Assembly: GCA_030145825.1 (NCBI GenBank) | Contig: JAIXHM010000004.1 | Coordinates: forward strand, 1 to 38,688 | DNA: 38,688 nucleotides | Direction of reading: 5' to 3' | Source: Flavobacterium sp. | GTDB lineage: Bacteria; Bacteroidota; Bacteroidia; Flavobacteriales; Flavobacteriaceae | Part shown: positions 10,095-18,559 of the stretch, one piece after another | How positions within the stretch are numbered: the first letter of the stretch is position 1 | How the letters are laid out: the number at the start of each line of letters is the position of its first letter | Translations under genes and position numbers: made by a program | Notes under the pieces: model-generated | What the model was told of the DNA's origin: nothing | Databases searched by the model: none | What the model saw: only the letters and a program-made list of their open reading frames with translations

Positions 10095-11441
10095 CTAAAT
10101 ATCTTTTTGATCTTTAACTTTTAACACCAAAAGGGCAGCCAATAGGAAACTTACACCACTCATAACAATAGCATAAATAGCATGATCGTTATAAACGTAT
10201 TTCACTAAAGGACCACCAATTAAAGCGTTAATAATTTGTGGAATTACAATAAAGAAGTTGAAAATCCCCATGTAAACACCCATTTTTTTAGGTTGAATGG
10301 AGCCCGCTAAAATTGCATAAGGCATTGCTAAAATACTTGCCCAAGCAAATCCGACTAAAATCATTGAGAGGATTAAAGCCTCTTTGTTAGGCATAAAATA
10401 AATTGAGATTAATCCGATTCCTCCTAAAACTAAACAAAGTGCGTGTGTTTTTCTTCGTCCAATTTGTTTTGCGATGTATGGTAATGCAAAAGCTACTACA
10501 GCAGAAACCGCATTGTAAACTCCGAAAATAATTCCAACCCAGTCTCCTGCTGATTGAAATTCTGGACTTTTCGTATCATCAATAGATAAACCATAAATAT
10601 GCTGAGCAATTGCTGGCGTTGTAAAAACCCACATACCGAACAATCCAAACCAAGAAAAGAATTGTACCCAACTTAGTTGACGCATCGTTTCTGGCATTTT
10701 AGCAAAATCCGAAAAAACATCTGAAAGCTTGGCTTCTTTAGTTTCTCCAAGAGCTTCTTTGTGTTCTTTTTCGTCTCTAAATTGTTCTAATTCCTCTGGA
10801 GAATATTCTTTAGTTGTGAAAATGGTAATTAATATTGAAGCCACTAAAATGATTGCTCCAATAATAAAAGAATAAATTAAGTTTAATGGAACAGCAGAAG
10901 TTTCTGAAGGTTGATTACTGATTCCAAACCAATTAGTTAAAACATAAGGCAACCATGATCCTACCACGGCACCTATTCCAATTAAAGCAGTTTGAACACT
11001 GAACCCAAGCGTGTGTTGATCGGCTCTTAAATTATCCCCTACTAATGCACGGAATGGCTCCATTGCAATATTAAAAGATGCATCCATAATCATTAACATT
11101 CCTGCTCCAACCCAAAGTGCTGGCATGAATGCAATAAAAATTTCAGCCTGAGGCATTAAAATTAAACCTACTGATGCTAAAAGAGCTCCCGTTAAAAAAT
11201 AAGGTTTTCTTCTTCCAAATCTTGACCAAGTATTATCACTGTAATGTCCGATTATAGGTTGCACAATTAATCCCATCAGAGGAGCAATTATCCAAAACCA
11301 TGATAACTCATGAACATCGGCACCAAAAAGTTGAAGAATTCTACTTGCGTTTGCATTTTGTAGGGCAAAACCCATTTGGATTCCTAAAAAACCGAAACTC
11401 ATGTTCCAAATTTCCCAGAAACCTAATTTACGCTTTTCCAT
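10095..11441 (-). CDS. MFS/GPH-type sugar transporter (probable maltose:cation symporter)
   Basis: An inner-membrane carrier of 448 residues with about 12 hydrophobic segments. The loop between TM2 and TM3 has a GHYSD...GRRKP signature (65-80), typical of the SLC45/sucrose-maltose branch of the major facilitator superfamily. A charged cytoplasmic loop lies at about 213-245. It is the first structural gene of the leftward operon, 3 bases before pgmB, and should supply cytoplasmic maltose to the GH65 enzyme. Specificity is inferred from the neighbours. The 194-base upstream gap to the regulator gene holds a promoter candidate and an inverted repeat. Confidence 0.88.
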   Translation of the reverse strand: MEKRKLGFWEIWNMSFGFLGIQMGFALQNANASRILQLFGADVHELSWFWIIAPLMGLIVQPIIGHYSDNTWSRFGRRKPYFLTGALLASVGLILMPQAEIFIAFMPALWVGAGMLMIMDASFNIAMEPFRALVGDNLRADQHTLGFSVQTALIGIGAVVGSWLPYVLTNWFGISNQPSETSAVPLNLIYSFIIGAIILVASILITIFTTKEYSPEELEQFRDEKEHKEALGETKEAKLSDVFSDFAKMPETMRQLSWVQFFSWFGLFGMWVFTTPAIAQHIYGLSIDDTKSPEFQSAGDWVGIIFGVYNAVSAVVAFALPYIAKQIGRRKTHALCLVLGGIGLISIYFMPNKEALILSMILVGFAWASILAMPYAILAGSIQPKKMGVYMGIFNFFIVIPQIINALIGGPLVKYVYNDHAIYAIVMSGVSFLLAALLVLKVKDQKDI

Positions 11442-11467
11442 TATCGTAATTTATTGATTAATAAATC

Positions 11468-11490
11468 GATAAGCGTTATATGTGCTTATC
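11468..11490. promoter_or_regulatory. Inverted repeat upstream of the transporter operon
   Basis: Perfect 7-bp arms GATAAGC (11468-11474) and GCTTATC (11484-11490) with a 9-base spacer. It lies 27-49 bases upstream of the transporter ATG, downstream of the candidate -7 box. The left arm overlaps AAGCGTTA, one step from the LacI-family core AANCGNTT. It is probably an operator or a leader hairpin. Confidence 0.5.
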
Positions 11491-11502
11491 AAAACTTAAT
11501 TT

Positions 11503-11520
11503 TTGGAAGTGATATAAGCT
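11503..11520. repeat. Shared promoter-region element, copy 1
   Basis: TTGGAAGTGATATAAGCT, which recurs with one inserted base at 12839-12857 upstream of susC. It lies in the leader of the transporter operon, next to the inverted repeat at 11468-11490. It may be a common regulatory site for the two arms of the locus. Confidence 0.5.
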
Positions 11521-11529
11521 TTGATTTCA

Positions 11530-11564
11530 CAAATTTATTTTTATGTACAAAAAGTTAGTTCAAA
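11530..11564 (-). promoter_or_regulatory. Candidate promoter of the transporter-phosphorylase operon
   Basis: On the minus strand TTTG (11564-11561), 23 bases, then TAAATTTG (11537-11530), matching the Bacteroidota -33/-7 consensus at the upper spacing limit. The expected transcription start is about 80 bases before the ATG. The -33 TTTG is itself part of a second TAAATTTG, so the exact promoter is uncertain. Confidence 0.5.
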
Positions 11565-11635
11565 TTTAACAAAAAAATTAAATGTTCTTTTAAAAACCTT
11601 AGTTTAAAATATTTAAAATCAGAATTTTACAAAAA

Positions 11636-12676
11636 CTATCTCGTTTTCGTAGATTCTCTTAAAATCAAACTTGTCTCTATAACTTCTGTTCTGTAATATT
11701 CACTATCGTACTCCTCAAATTCATTTTCTTCTTCCTCTAACCTTCTTATTAACATCTCAGCCGCCTTTCTACCCATCTTAACTCCATTTTGACTAACGGT
11801 AGTTATTGTTGGCGTAGAAAATTTAGAAATAATTCCGTCAGTAAAGGCGATAACGGATAAATCATTTGGCACATTAATATTTAAACTATTTGCAATTTTA
11901 ATAGTTACCACTGCAAATAATTCATTCACAGCAATGACTGCGTCAACTTTTTCGCTGTGTAATAAATAATGTATTTTAGAATCGCAAGTCTCAATGTCTT
12001 CAATTTTAACGATATACTTATCCTCTACTTTAATATCATTATCTTTTAAGGCTTTTAAATATCCTTCAGTTCTTAATTTCCCAACACTTACATAATCTAC
12101 TGTAGTAATTAATGCTATTTTTTCAGCACCATTTTGAATTAAGAAATTGACTGCTTCGTAAGCTGCTTGATAATCATCAATAATAACTTTATCCGTTAGA
12201 ATCTCGTTTGCTACTCTATCAAACATGATTACTGGCATACCCTGATTAATAACTTCTTTAATATGATGATAATCTCCTTTTTGTTGAGTTTCTTTAGAAA
12301 GCGACATAATAAAACCATCAATACTACCATTTGCCAGCATTTCCATGTTTATTACTTCTTTATCGAATGACTCATCAGACAAACATACAATAACATTGTA
12401 GCCTGTCTCATTTGCTACTTGTTCAACTCCACTAATTACTGTTGCAAAAAAATGATGTACAATTTCAGGAATTATAACCCCTATTGTCTTTGTTTTTTTG
12501 TTTTTTAAACTTAATGCAATATTATTAGGCTTATAGTTATATAGTTTAGCAAAAGCTTGAACTTTTAAACGCGTATCTTCACTAATCTCAGGACTATCTC
12601 TAAGAGATTTTGAAACTGTTGAAACCGAAACATCTAATTCTTTAGCGATTTGCTTTAAAGTAACTTTTTTCTTCAT
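11636..12676 (-). CDS. LacI-family transcriptional regulator of the alpha-glucan locus
   Basis: A 346-residue LacI/GalR-type regulator. It has an N-terminal helix-turn-helix (VTLKQIAKELDVSVSTVSKS, residues 5-24) and a periplasmic-binding-like effector domain (about 60-340). I chose the ATG at 12676 because the product then begins MKKKVTLKQI as in the family. An upstream in-frame ATG at 12709 would add 11 residues before the HTH. It lies between the two arms of the locus, transcribed with the leftward arm, and a perfect CG-centred palindrome of LacI type lies 93 bases upstream of its start. The effector is presumably maltose or a glucan breakdown product; whether it represses or activates is unknown. 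Confidence 0.9.
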   Translation of the reverse strand: MKKKVTLKQIAKELDVSVSTVSKSLRDSPEISEDTRLKVQAFAKLYNYKPNNIALSLKNKKTKTIGVIIPEIVHHFFATVISGVEQVANETGYNVIVCLSDESFDKEVINMEMLANGSIDGFIMSLSKETQQKGDYHHIKEVINQGMPVIMFDRVANEILTDKVIIDDYQAAYEAVNFLIQNGAEKIALITTVDYVSVGKLRTEGYLKALKDNDIKVEDKYIVKIEDIETCDSKIHYLLHSEKVDAVIAVNELFAVVTIKIANSLNINVPNDLSVIAFTDGIISKFSTPTITTVSQNGVKMGRKAAEMLIRRLEEEENEFEEYDSEYYRTEVIETSLILRESTKTR

Positions 12677-12768
12677 ATCATTTATAATATAGCAATAAAT
12701 GTAATTCATAAATTTTAATATGGCAATTTTAACTGTTAAAAATAACTTAATTTACAAAGTTTTCAACA

Positions 12769-12782
12769 CGAAAACGTTTTCG
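12769..12782. promoter_or_regulatory. LacI-type operator in the divergent regulator/susC region
   Basis: CGAAAACGTTTTCG is a perfect 14-bp palindrome centred on CG, the usual form of LacI/GalR-family operators. It lies 93 bases upstream of the regulator start and 109 bases upstream of susC. A weaker AGCGTTT core occurs at 12868-12874. A role in autoregulation and susC control is inferred from position. Confidence 0.65.
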
Positions 12783-12838
12783 GTGAGCAGCTAAACTACA
12801 AATGTTTTTTAAAATCATTTTTTTACATAAATTTAACA

Positions 12839-12857
12839 TTGGAAGTAGATATAAGCT
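12839..12857. repeat. Shared promoter-region element, copy 2
   Basis: TTGGAAGTAGATATAAGCT, identical to 11503-11520 apart from one inserted A. It lies 34 bases upstream of the susC ATG. I see no good TAnnTTTG box in the susC leader, so this may be an activator or processing site. Confidence 0.5.
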
Positions 12858-12890
12858 AGAATTAAATAGCGTTTAACTTAATTAATTTGT

Positions 12891-15800
12891 ATGAAAACAC
12901 TGCAAAAAAAGTTTTTACTTTTATTACTTATTCTGCCTTTAAGTATGTTTGCACAAAACACACTAAAAGGTGTAGTTACAGATAGTGGTACACAAGAACC
13001 TTTACCTGGTGTGAACATTGTAGTAAAAGGAACAACTAATGGAACAACCACAGATTTTGATGGTAATTTTTCATTAGAAAAAGTAAAACAAGACGATATA
13101 ATTGTATTCAGCTACTTAGGCTATAAAGAGAACACAATTATTTACACGGGACAAAAAAACATTTCAGTTTCACTAACAGAAGATTCTCAACAATTACAAG
13201 ATGTTGTAGTTATTGGTTATGGAACTGTGAAAAAAGAAGATGCAACTGGTTCTGTCAATACAATAACTGAAAAGTCTTTCGTTAAAGGACCCGTTGTTGC
13301 TGCCGATCAAATGATTCAAGGTAAAGTAGCTGGTGTACAAATCACAAACGGAGGTGGAGCTCCAGGTGAAGGCGCAACTATTAGAGTAAGACAAGGTTCT
13401 TCCCTAGGAAGTTTTGGATCCTCGAACGACCCTCTATTTGTAATAGATGGAGTTCCTGTAGCTGCTGATAATACAGGAGGTCGTAATCCTTTGGCTACAA
13501 TTAACCAAAATGACATTGAAAGCGTAACAGTTTTAAAAGACGCATCAGCTACTGCAATTTATGGATCAAGAGCTTCAAATGGTGTAATTATAATAACTAC
13601 CAAAAAAGGAAAAAGCGGTGAAATGAAAGTTAACTATAATGGTAATGTATCTTATAGTTCTATTGCAAAAAAAGTAGATGTTTTAAACGGTAATCAACTA
13701 AGAAATTATGTTACTACCTATGGAAATGCTAATCAACAAGCGCTTTTAGGTACAGCAAATACTGATTGGCAAAAAGAAATTTACAGAGATGCAATTGGTA
13801 CTGATCATAATATTTCATTATCTGGTGGCGCTAACAATATAACTTACAGAGCTTCTGCAGGTTATACAAACATGGATGGTATTTTAAAAGAAGATAATTT
13901 TTCAAGAGCAACAACCAGTGTTGCTTTAGTAGGAAATTTTTTTGATAATCACTTAAAAATCGAAGCAAACAACAAAACTTCTTCAATGCAAAACAACTAC
14001 AGTGAGAGAAGTGCTATTGGAGCTTCATTGGCTTTTGATCCATCACAAAATATAACAAACCCTGATGGTTCATATTTTGAATGGAACCAACAATTGGCAA
14101 GTAGAAACCCTGTTGGATTGATAAACAAATCACACAATTATGGGACTTCATTTAGAAGTTTAGGAAACATTCAAACCGAATATAAATTACACTTTTTTCC
14201 AGATTTAAAAGCAGTAGCTAACTTTGGTTATGATTACACTTCTGGAAGAAGTTATGGGGGTTATGATAATGATTATGTTTACAATAATGTAAATGCGGAA
14301 TATGACTACAGAAATGAAAGTAAAAATAGATTGATGGATTTATTTTTAAATTATAGAAAAGACATTTCTGCAATTAAAGGTTCTATTGATTTAACCGCTG
14401 GATATAATTATCAAAACTTCGATTACATTAATAATCCAGGATTTTCAACTACGTTAGCTGGTAACACAAGTACATCTCAATACAAAAAACAAGGATATAA
14501 TATACAATCCTATTTTGCAAGAGGTATTTTTAATGTTTATGACAAATATGTTTTAACAGCAACCATAAGACGAGATGGAACTTCAAGATTTGCTCCTGCA
14601 TATAGATGGAGTAATTTTCCATCGGCTGCTTTAGCATGGAAATTAGACAAAGAAAAATTTCTTGAAAATATCAATTCTATATCTTCATTAAAATTGAGAT
14701 TTGGATGGGGAATTACTGGACAACAAGATATTGGTAGATTGTATCCATCTCTACCTACCTATTTAAGTGCTGACAATCAAGCACAATACCAAATAGGAGA
14801 CAGTTTTTACAATCCTATTAGACCACAAGAATACAATCCAAATTTGAAATGGGAACAAACTGAAACTAGAAATATAGGGTTAGATTTTGGTCTCTTCAAA
14901 AATAGAATTACTGGTACAGTTGATGTATACGAAAAAAGAACAAAAGACCTTATTGCATACATACCAAATCCTCCTTTTTATGGTTTCTCAAATTATAACT
15001 ACTACAATATAGGTAAAACTAAAAACCAAGGTATTGAAATGGCATTAGAAGCAATAGTAGTTGCTAATGACGATTGGAACGTTACAATTGGAGGAAATGT
15101 AACGCTACAAAACGCAAAAGTAACTGGTTTAATTGATGGCGCTTCAGAATTTGGTATATCTACTGGTGGAATCGCTGGTGGAATCAACAATGAAGTACAA
15201 AGAATTCAAGTTGGTTATTTCCCTAATGCTTATTATGTATATGAACAAGCATATGACGCTGATGGTAACCCAATAGATGGTGTATTTATTGACAGAAATG
15301 GAGACGGTCTAATTAATAGTGCTGACCGATATTTTTACAAAAAACCACAAGCAGATGTTTATTATGGTTTTTACACTAATGTAAGCTATAAAAATTGGGA
15401 TTTTGCAATGTCTTGGAGAGGTAGTTGGGGTAATTACAACTATTACAATGTAGATTCTAATTTAGGTTGGCAAAATCAAATCTTAATTAGAGATACAGAT
15501 TTAGGAAATGCTACTACTGAAGTTTTAAACACTAACTTCACTTATGCTGGTCCTGAAAGATACTTATCTGATTATTATATAAGAGATGCTTCTTTTGTAA
15601 GAATGGACAATGTAACAATTGGTTATAATTTCAAAAATTTCTTAGGTAGTAAAGCTAACGCGAAGTTATCTTTAGGTGGACAAAATTTAATATTAATTAC
15701 TGATTATAAAGGAATTGATCCTGAAGTAAATGGTGGTATCGACAATACAATTTACCCAAGACCTAGAATGTATACTTTAGGTTTAAATGTAAACTTTTAA
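12891..15800 (+). CDS. susC: SusC-type TonB-dependent outer-membrane receptor
   Basis: An outer-membrane importer of maltodextrins that works with its SusD lid. The 969 residues comprise a signal peptide (cleavage FA/QN, residue 21), a carboxypeptidase-D-like regulatory domain (about 24-100), a plug domain starting near DVVVIGYGTVKKEDATGSV (104-122), and a 22-strand type barrel ending in an aromatic C-terminus (GLNVNF). The N-terminal extension and the plug motif are diagnostic of the SusC/RagA family. susD starts 10 bases downstream, the invariant SusC-SusD pairing. The upstream region holds the LacI-type palindrome and no perfect promoter box. Confidence 0.96.
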   Translation: MKTLQKKFLLLLLILPLSMFAQNTLKGVVTDSGTQEPLPGVNIVVKGTTNGTTTDFDGNFSLEKVKQDDIIVFSYLGYKENTIIYTGQKNISVSLTEDSQQLQDVVVIGYGTVKKEDATGSVNTITEKSFVKGPVVAADQMIQGKVAGVQITNGGGAPGEGATIRVRQGSSLGSFGSSNDPLFVIDGVPVAADNTGGRNPLATINQNDIESVTVLKDASATAIYGSRASNGVIIITTKKGKSGEMKVNYNGNVSYSSIAKKVDVLNGNQLRNYVTTYGNANQQALLGTANTDWQKEIYRDAIGTDHNISLSGGANNITYRASAGYTNMDGILKEDNFSRATTSVALVGNFFDNHLKIEANNKTSSMQNNYSERSAIGASLAFDPSQNITNPDGSYFEWNQQLASRNPVGLINKSHNYGTSFRSLGNIQTEYKLHFFPDLKAVANFGYDYTSGRSYGGYDNDYVYNNVNAEYDYRNESKNRLMDLFLNYRKDISAIKGSIDLTAGYNYQNFDYINNPGFSTTLAGNTSTSQYKKQGYNIQSYFARGIFNVYDKYVLTATIRRDGTSRFAPAYRWSNFPSAALAWKLDKEKFLENINSISSLKLRFGWGITGQQDIGRLYPSLPTYLSADNQAQYQIGDSFYNPIRPQEYNPNLKWEQTETRNIGLDFGLFKNRITGTVDVYEKRTKDLIAYIPNPPFYGFSNYNYYNIGKTKNQGIEMALEAIVVANDDWNVTIGGNVTLQNAKVTGLIDGASEFGISTGGIAGGINNEVQRIQVGYFPNAYYVYEQAYDADGNPIDGVFIDRNGDGLINSADRYFYKKPQADVYYGFYTNVSYKNWDFAMSWRGSWGNYNYYNVDSNLGWQNQILIRDTDLGNATTEVLNTNFTYAGPERYLSDYYIRDASFVRMDNVTIGYNFKNFLGSKANAKLSLGGQNLILITDYKGIDPEVNGGIDNTIYPRPRMYTLGLNVNF

Positions 15801-15810
15801 AAAAAAAACT

Positions 15811-17412
15811 ATGAAGAATTTAAAATTTAACCTTTTAAGTTTATCTTCTTTTCTTCTTTTGTTTTTAACAATATCTTGTACAGATGAGTTAAATACAAAA
15901 CCAGAGGGAGCTGAACAAACAGCTGACGAGGTATTTTCTGACCCAGATTCTTATAAAAATTTCTTAGCAAAACTATATGCAGGACTTGCTACAACAGGAC
16001 AACAAGGTCCCGCAGGTGCTGGAGATGTTGCAGGAATTGATGAAGGCTTTAGTTCTTATTTAAGAAATTATTGGAACTTTCAAGAATTAACAACAGATGA
16101 AGCTATAATTGCTTGGAATGATGCTACTATTAAAGATTTTCATTGGCATACATGGACTACCTCGGATGGATTTGTTAAAGCAACTTTTTACAGATTAGCT
16201 TATCAAATTACTAATTGTAATGAATTTTTAAGACAATCTACAGACGAAAAACTTGATAGCAGAGGTATTTCAGGTACAGTAAGAGATGAAATCAAAGCAT
16301 ATAGAGCTGAAGCAAGATTTTTAAGAGCACTAAGTTACTGGCATATAATTGATTTATTCGGAGGAGCTTCATTAACAACTGAAGACTCTCCTACTCAATA
16401 TTATTTACCTCCCTATGCCTCTAGACGAGAACTTTTTGATTTTGTTGAACAGGAACTTACAGACATGGAAGCTGATTTAAAAGATCCAAATACAAACGAG
16501 CAATTTAGAGTAGATAAAGCTGCTGCTTGGATGTTGAAAGCTAAATTATTTTTAAATGCTCAAGTTTATATAGGAGAAGATAGAAATTCAGATGCTTTTA
16601 CTTATGTAAATAAAGTTATCAATGAAACTAGTTATTCATTACATAATAATTACAGACAATTATTCATGGCTGACAACAATTCAAACGGAGCTCAAAATGA
16701 ATTTATCTTTGCCGTTGCTTTTGATGGATTACATACAAAAACCTACGGTGGAACCACTTATTTAACACACGCTGCCGTGGGTGGTAGTATGACTGCTTCT
16801 GATTTTGGAATCAATGGTGGTTGGGCAGGTTTAAGAACTACATCTGCATTTGTAAATAAATTCAATGGCATGGACAATGACTACCGTAAACAATTTTACA
16901 CTAACGGACAAAGTCTAGAGATAAATGATGTGGGAAGTTTTACAGATGGATATGCTATTTCAAAATGGAAAAATGTTGACAGTTTTGGAAATCAAGGCTC
17001 TGACTCATCTGGAGACTTTGTAGATACTGATTATCCTGTTTTTAGACTTGCAGATGCTTATTTAATGTATGCAGAATGTTATTTAAGAAATGGTGGTGGA
17101 GATGCAAGTACTGCCGTAGGATATATTAATGATCTTAGAGAAAGAGCATATGGAAATTCTTCAGGAAATATAACATCGTCAGATTTAAACTTAGATTTTA
17201 TTTTAGACGAAAGAGCTCGCGAGTTACATTGGGAAGGACATAGAAGAACAGATTTAATTCGCTTCGGAAAATTTTCAGGCAGTTCATATTTATGGCCATG
17301 GAAAGGAAATGTTGCAAATGGATCTCCAATTCCTAGTTATAGAAAACTATTCCCAATACCTCAAGATGCAATTATTGTAAACCCGAATTTAATTCAAAAC
17401 CCTGGTTATTAA
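15811..17412 (+). CDS. susD: SusD/RagB-type glycan-binding lipoprotein
   Basis: The surface lipoprotein that caps the SusC barrel and binds starch oligosaccharides. The 533-residue product has a lipoprotein signal with Cys23 (TISC). The body is rich in helices and tetratricopeptide-like pairs, with family landmarks such as RAEARFLRALSYWHIIDLFG (153-172) and, near the C-terminus, LDERARELHWEGHRRTDLIR. Length is normal for SusD. It follows susC by 10 bases and precedes the susE-like gene by 16 bases, so the three form one transcript closed by the terminator at 18527-18548. Confidence 0.95.
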   Translation: MKNLKFNLLSLSSFLLLFLTISCTDELNTKPEGAEQTADEVFSDPDSYKNFLAKLYAGLATTGQQGPAGAGDVAGIDEGFSSYLRNYWNFQELTTDEAIIAWNDATIKDFHWHTWTTSDGFVKATFYRLAYQITNCNEFLRQSTDEKLDSRGISGTVRDEIKAYRAEARFLRALSYWHIIDLFGGASLTTEDSPTQYYLPPYASRRELFDFVEQELTDMEADLKDPNTNEQFRVDKAAAWMLKAKLFLNAQVYIGEDRNSDAFTYVNKVINETSYSLHNNYRQLFMADNNSNGAQNEFIFAVAFDGLHTKTYGGTTYLTHAAVGGSMTASDFGINGGWAGLRTTSAFVNKFNGMDNDYRKQFYTNGQSLEINDVGSFTDGYAISKWKNVDSFGNQGSDSSGDFVDTDYPVFRLADAYLMYAECYLRNGGGDASTAVGYINDLRERAYGNSSGNITSSDLNLDFILDERARELHWEGHRRTDLIRFGKFSGSSYLWPWKGNVANGSPIPSYRKLFPIPQDAIIVNPNLIQNPGY

Positions 17413-17428
17413 TTTAATTTGAAAAAAA

Positions 17429-18517
17429 ATGAAAAATATAGTTAAATCATTATTTATTTTATTAGGCACAATTGCTGTCTCATGTAGTACAGATGATGTC
17501 CAAGACAGACCTATAATTCAAGGCGTAGATGCTCCTGTATTATCCGCTCCCGAAGAAGGAAATATTTATGTATTACTACCTGAAAACATGACGCAACAAG
17601 CAGAGAGATTTGTTTGGAGTAAAGCAAATTATAATGGTGATGTAGCAATCTCTTACAGCTTAGAAATTGATAACAATGGTGGAGACTTTTCTGCAGCTCA
17701 AGTATTAGGCGGAACTTCAGGAGCTCTACAATCATCAATCTCTACAGAAACATTAAATACAGCATGTTTAGCATTAGGAGCTGCTCCTTATACTGCTGCT
17801 AATTTTGATGTAAGAGTTATTTCAAGTGCAAATGGATACAGCCCAATGGTTTCAAATATTGTAACAATAACAGTAACTCCTTATTCTACTGATTTACCTA
17901 AAATTGGAGTTGTAGGTAACCACCAAGGATGGTCTCCAGCTACAGCTCCAGAATTAGCAGCTTCAGGTTTTGGTGCAACAGATTATGAAGGATATGTTTG
18001 GTTAGATGGAGAATTTAAGTTTATTGCAGCTAATTCTTCTGGAGTATATGAGTGGGGAAATACAGATTGGGGTGATGACGGATCTTTTTCTGGTGTTTTA
18101 TTACAAGGAAGCTCAACAAATTGTGGTCCAAATGCTGCAGGTTATTATAGAGTTAGAGCAAATACAACTGATTTAACTTATGAAACTACTTTGGTAAGTT
18201 GGGGTGTTATTGGAAGCGCTACTCCAGGTGGTTGGGATAGTGATACAAATATGACTTATGACTCAAATACAGGTAAATGGTCATTAGTTGTGACATTAGT
18301 AGATGGAGAAATTAAATTTCGTTACAATGATTCTTGGAATAATGGTTCAGACCAATTTAACTTAGGAAGTTATGATGGTGGAGCTGATCCAGGAAATTAT
18401 GGAGGCGAAATGATGACTTATGGCGGTGGTAATATAGCTGTTACTGCAGGAACTTATCTAATAGAATTAGATTTAACAAGTCCAAGAGACTACAAATATT
18501 CAATTACACCACAATAA
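17429..18517 (+). CDS. SusE/SusF-like outer-membrane starch-binding lipoprotein
   Basis: A surface glycan-binding lipoprotein with no catalytic motifs. A lipoprotein signal ends at Cys19 (AVSC). An N-terminal immunoglobulin-like SusE domain (about 28-150) is followed by two similar beta-rich modules. The first starts near IGVVGNHQGWSPA and the second near WGVIGSATPGGWDSD; both are tryptophan-rich, as in SusE/SusF starch-binding domains. At 362 residues it is slightly shorter than B. thetaiotaomicron SusE (387). It is the last gene of the susCDE transcript before a strong terminator. SusE versus SusF cannot be settled from sequence. Confidence 0.85.
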   Translation: MKNIVKSLFILLGTIAVSCSTDDVQDRPIIQGVDAPVLSAPEEGNIYVLLPENMTQQAERFVWSKANYNGDVAISYSLEIDNNGGDFSAAQVLGGTSGALQSSISTETLNTACLALGAAPYTAANFDVRVISSANGYSPMVSNIVTITVTPYSTDLPKIGVVGNHQGWSPATAPELAASGFGATDYEGYVWLDGEFKFIAANSSGVYEWGNTDWGDDGSFSGVLLQGSSTNCGPNAAGYYRVRANTTDLTYETTLVSWGVIGSATPGGWDSDTNMTYDSNTGKWSLVVTLVDGEIKFRYNDSWNNGSDQFNLGSYDGGADPGNYGGEMMTYGGGNIAVTAGTYLIELDLTSPRDYKYSITPQ

Positions 18518-18526
18518 TAAATTAAT

Positions 18527-18548
18527 AAGGGCTACTTAGGTAGCCCTT
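18527..18548 (+). terminator. Intrinsic terminator after susE
   Basis: A 9-bp stem AAGGGCTAC / GTAGCCCTT with a TTAG loop, ending in TTTT. It lies 9 bases after the susE stop and 12-18 bases before the most likely starts of the secreted amylase gene. It would reduce read-through from susCDE into that gene. Confidence 0.75.
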
Positions 18549-18559
18549 TTATGCTTTAT

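Noticed and set aside
13194..13516. Two minus-strand frames inside susC
   Set aside because: Fully inside the conserved plug-domain region of susC; shadows of that coding sequence.
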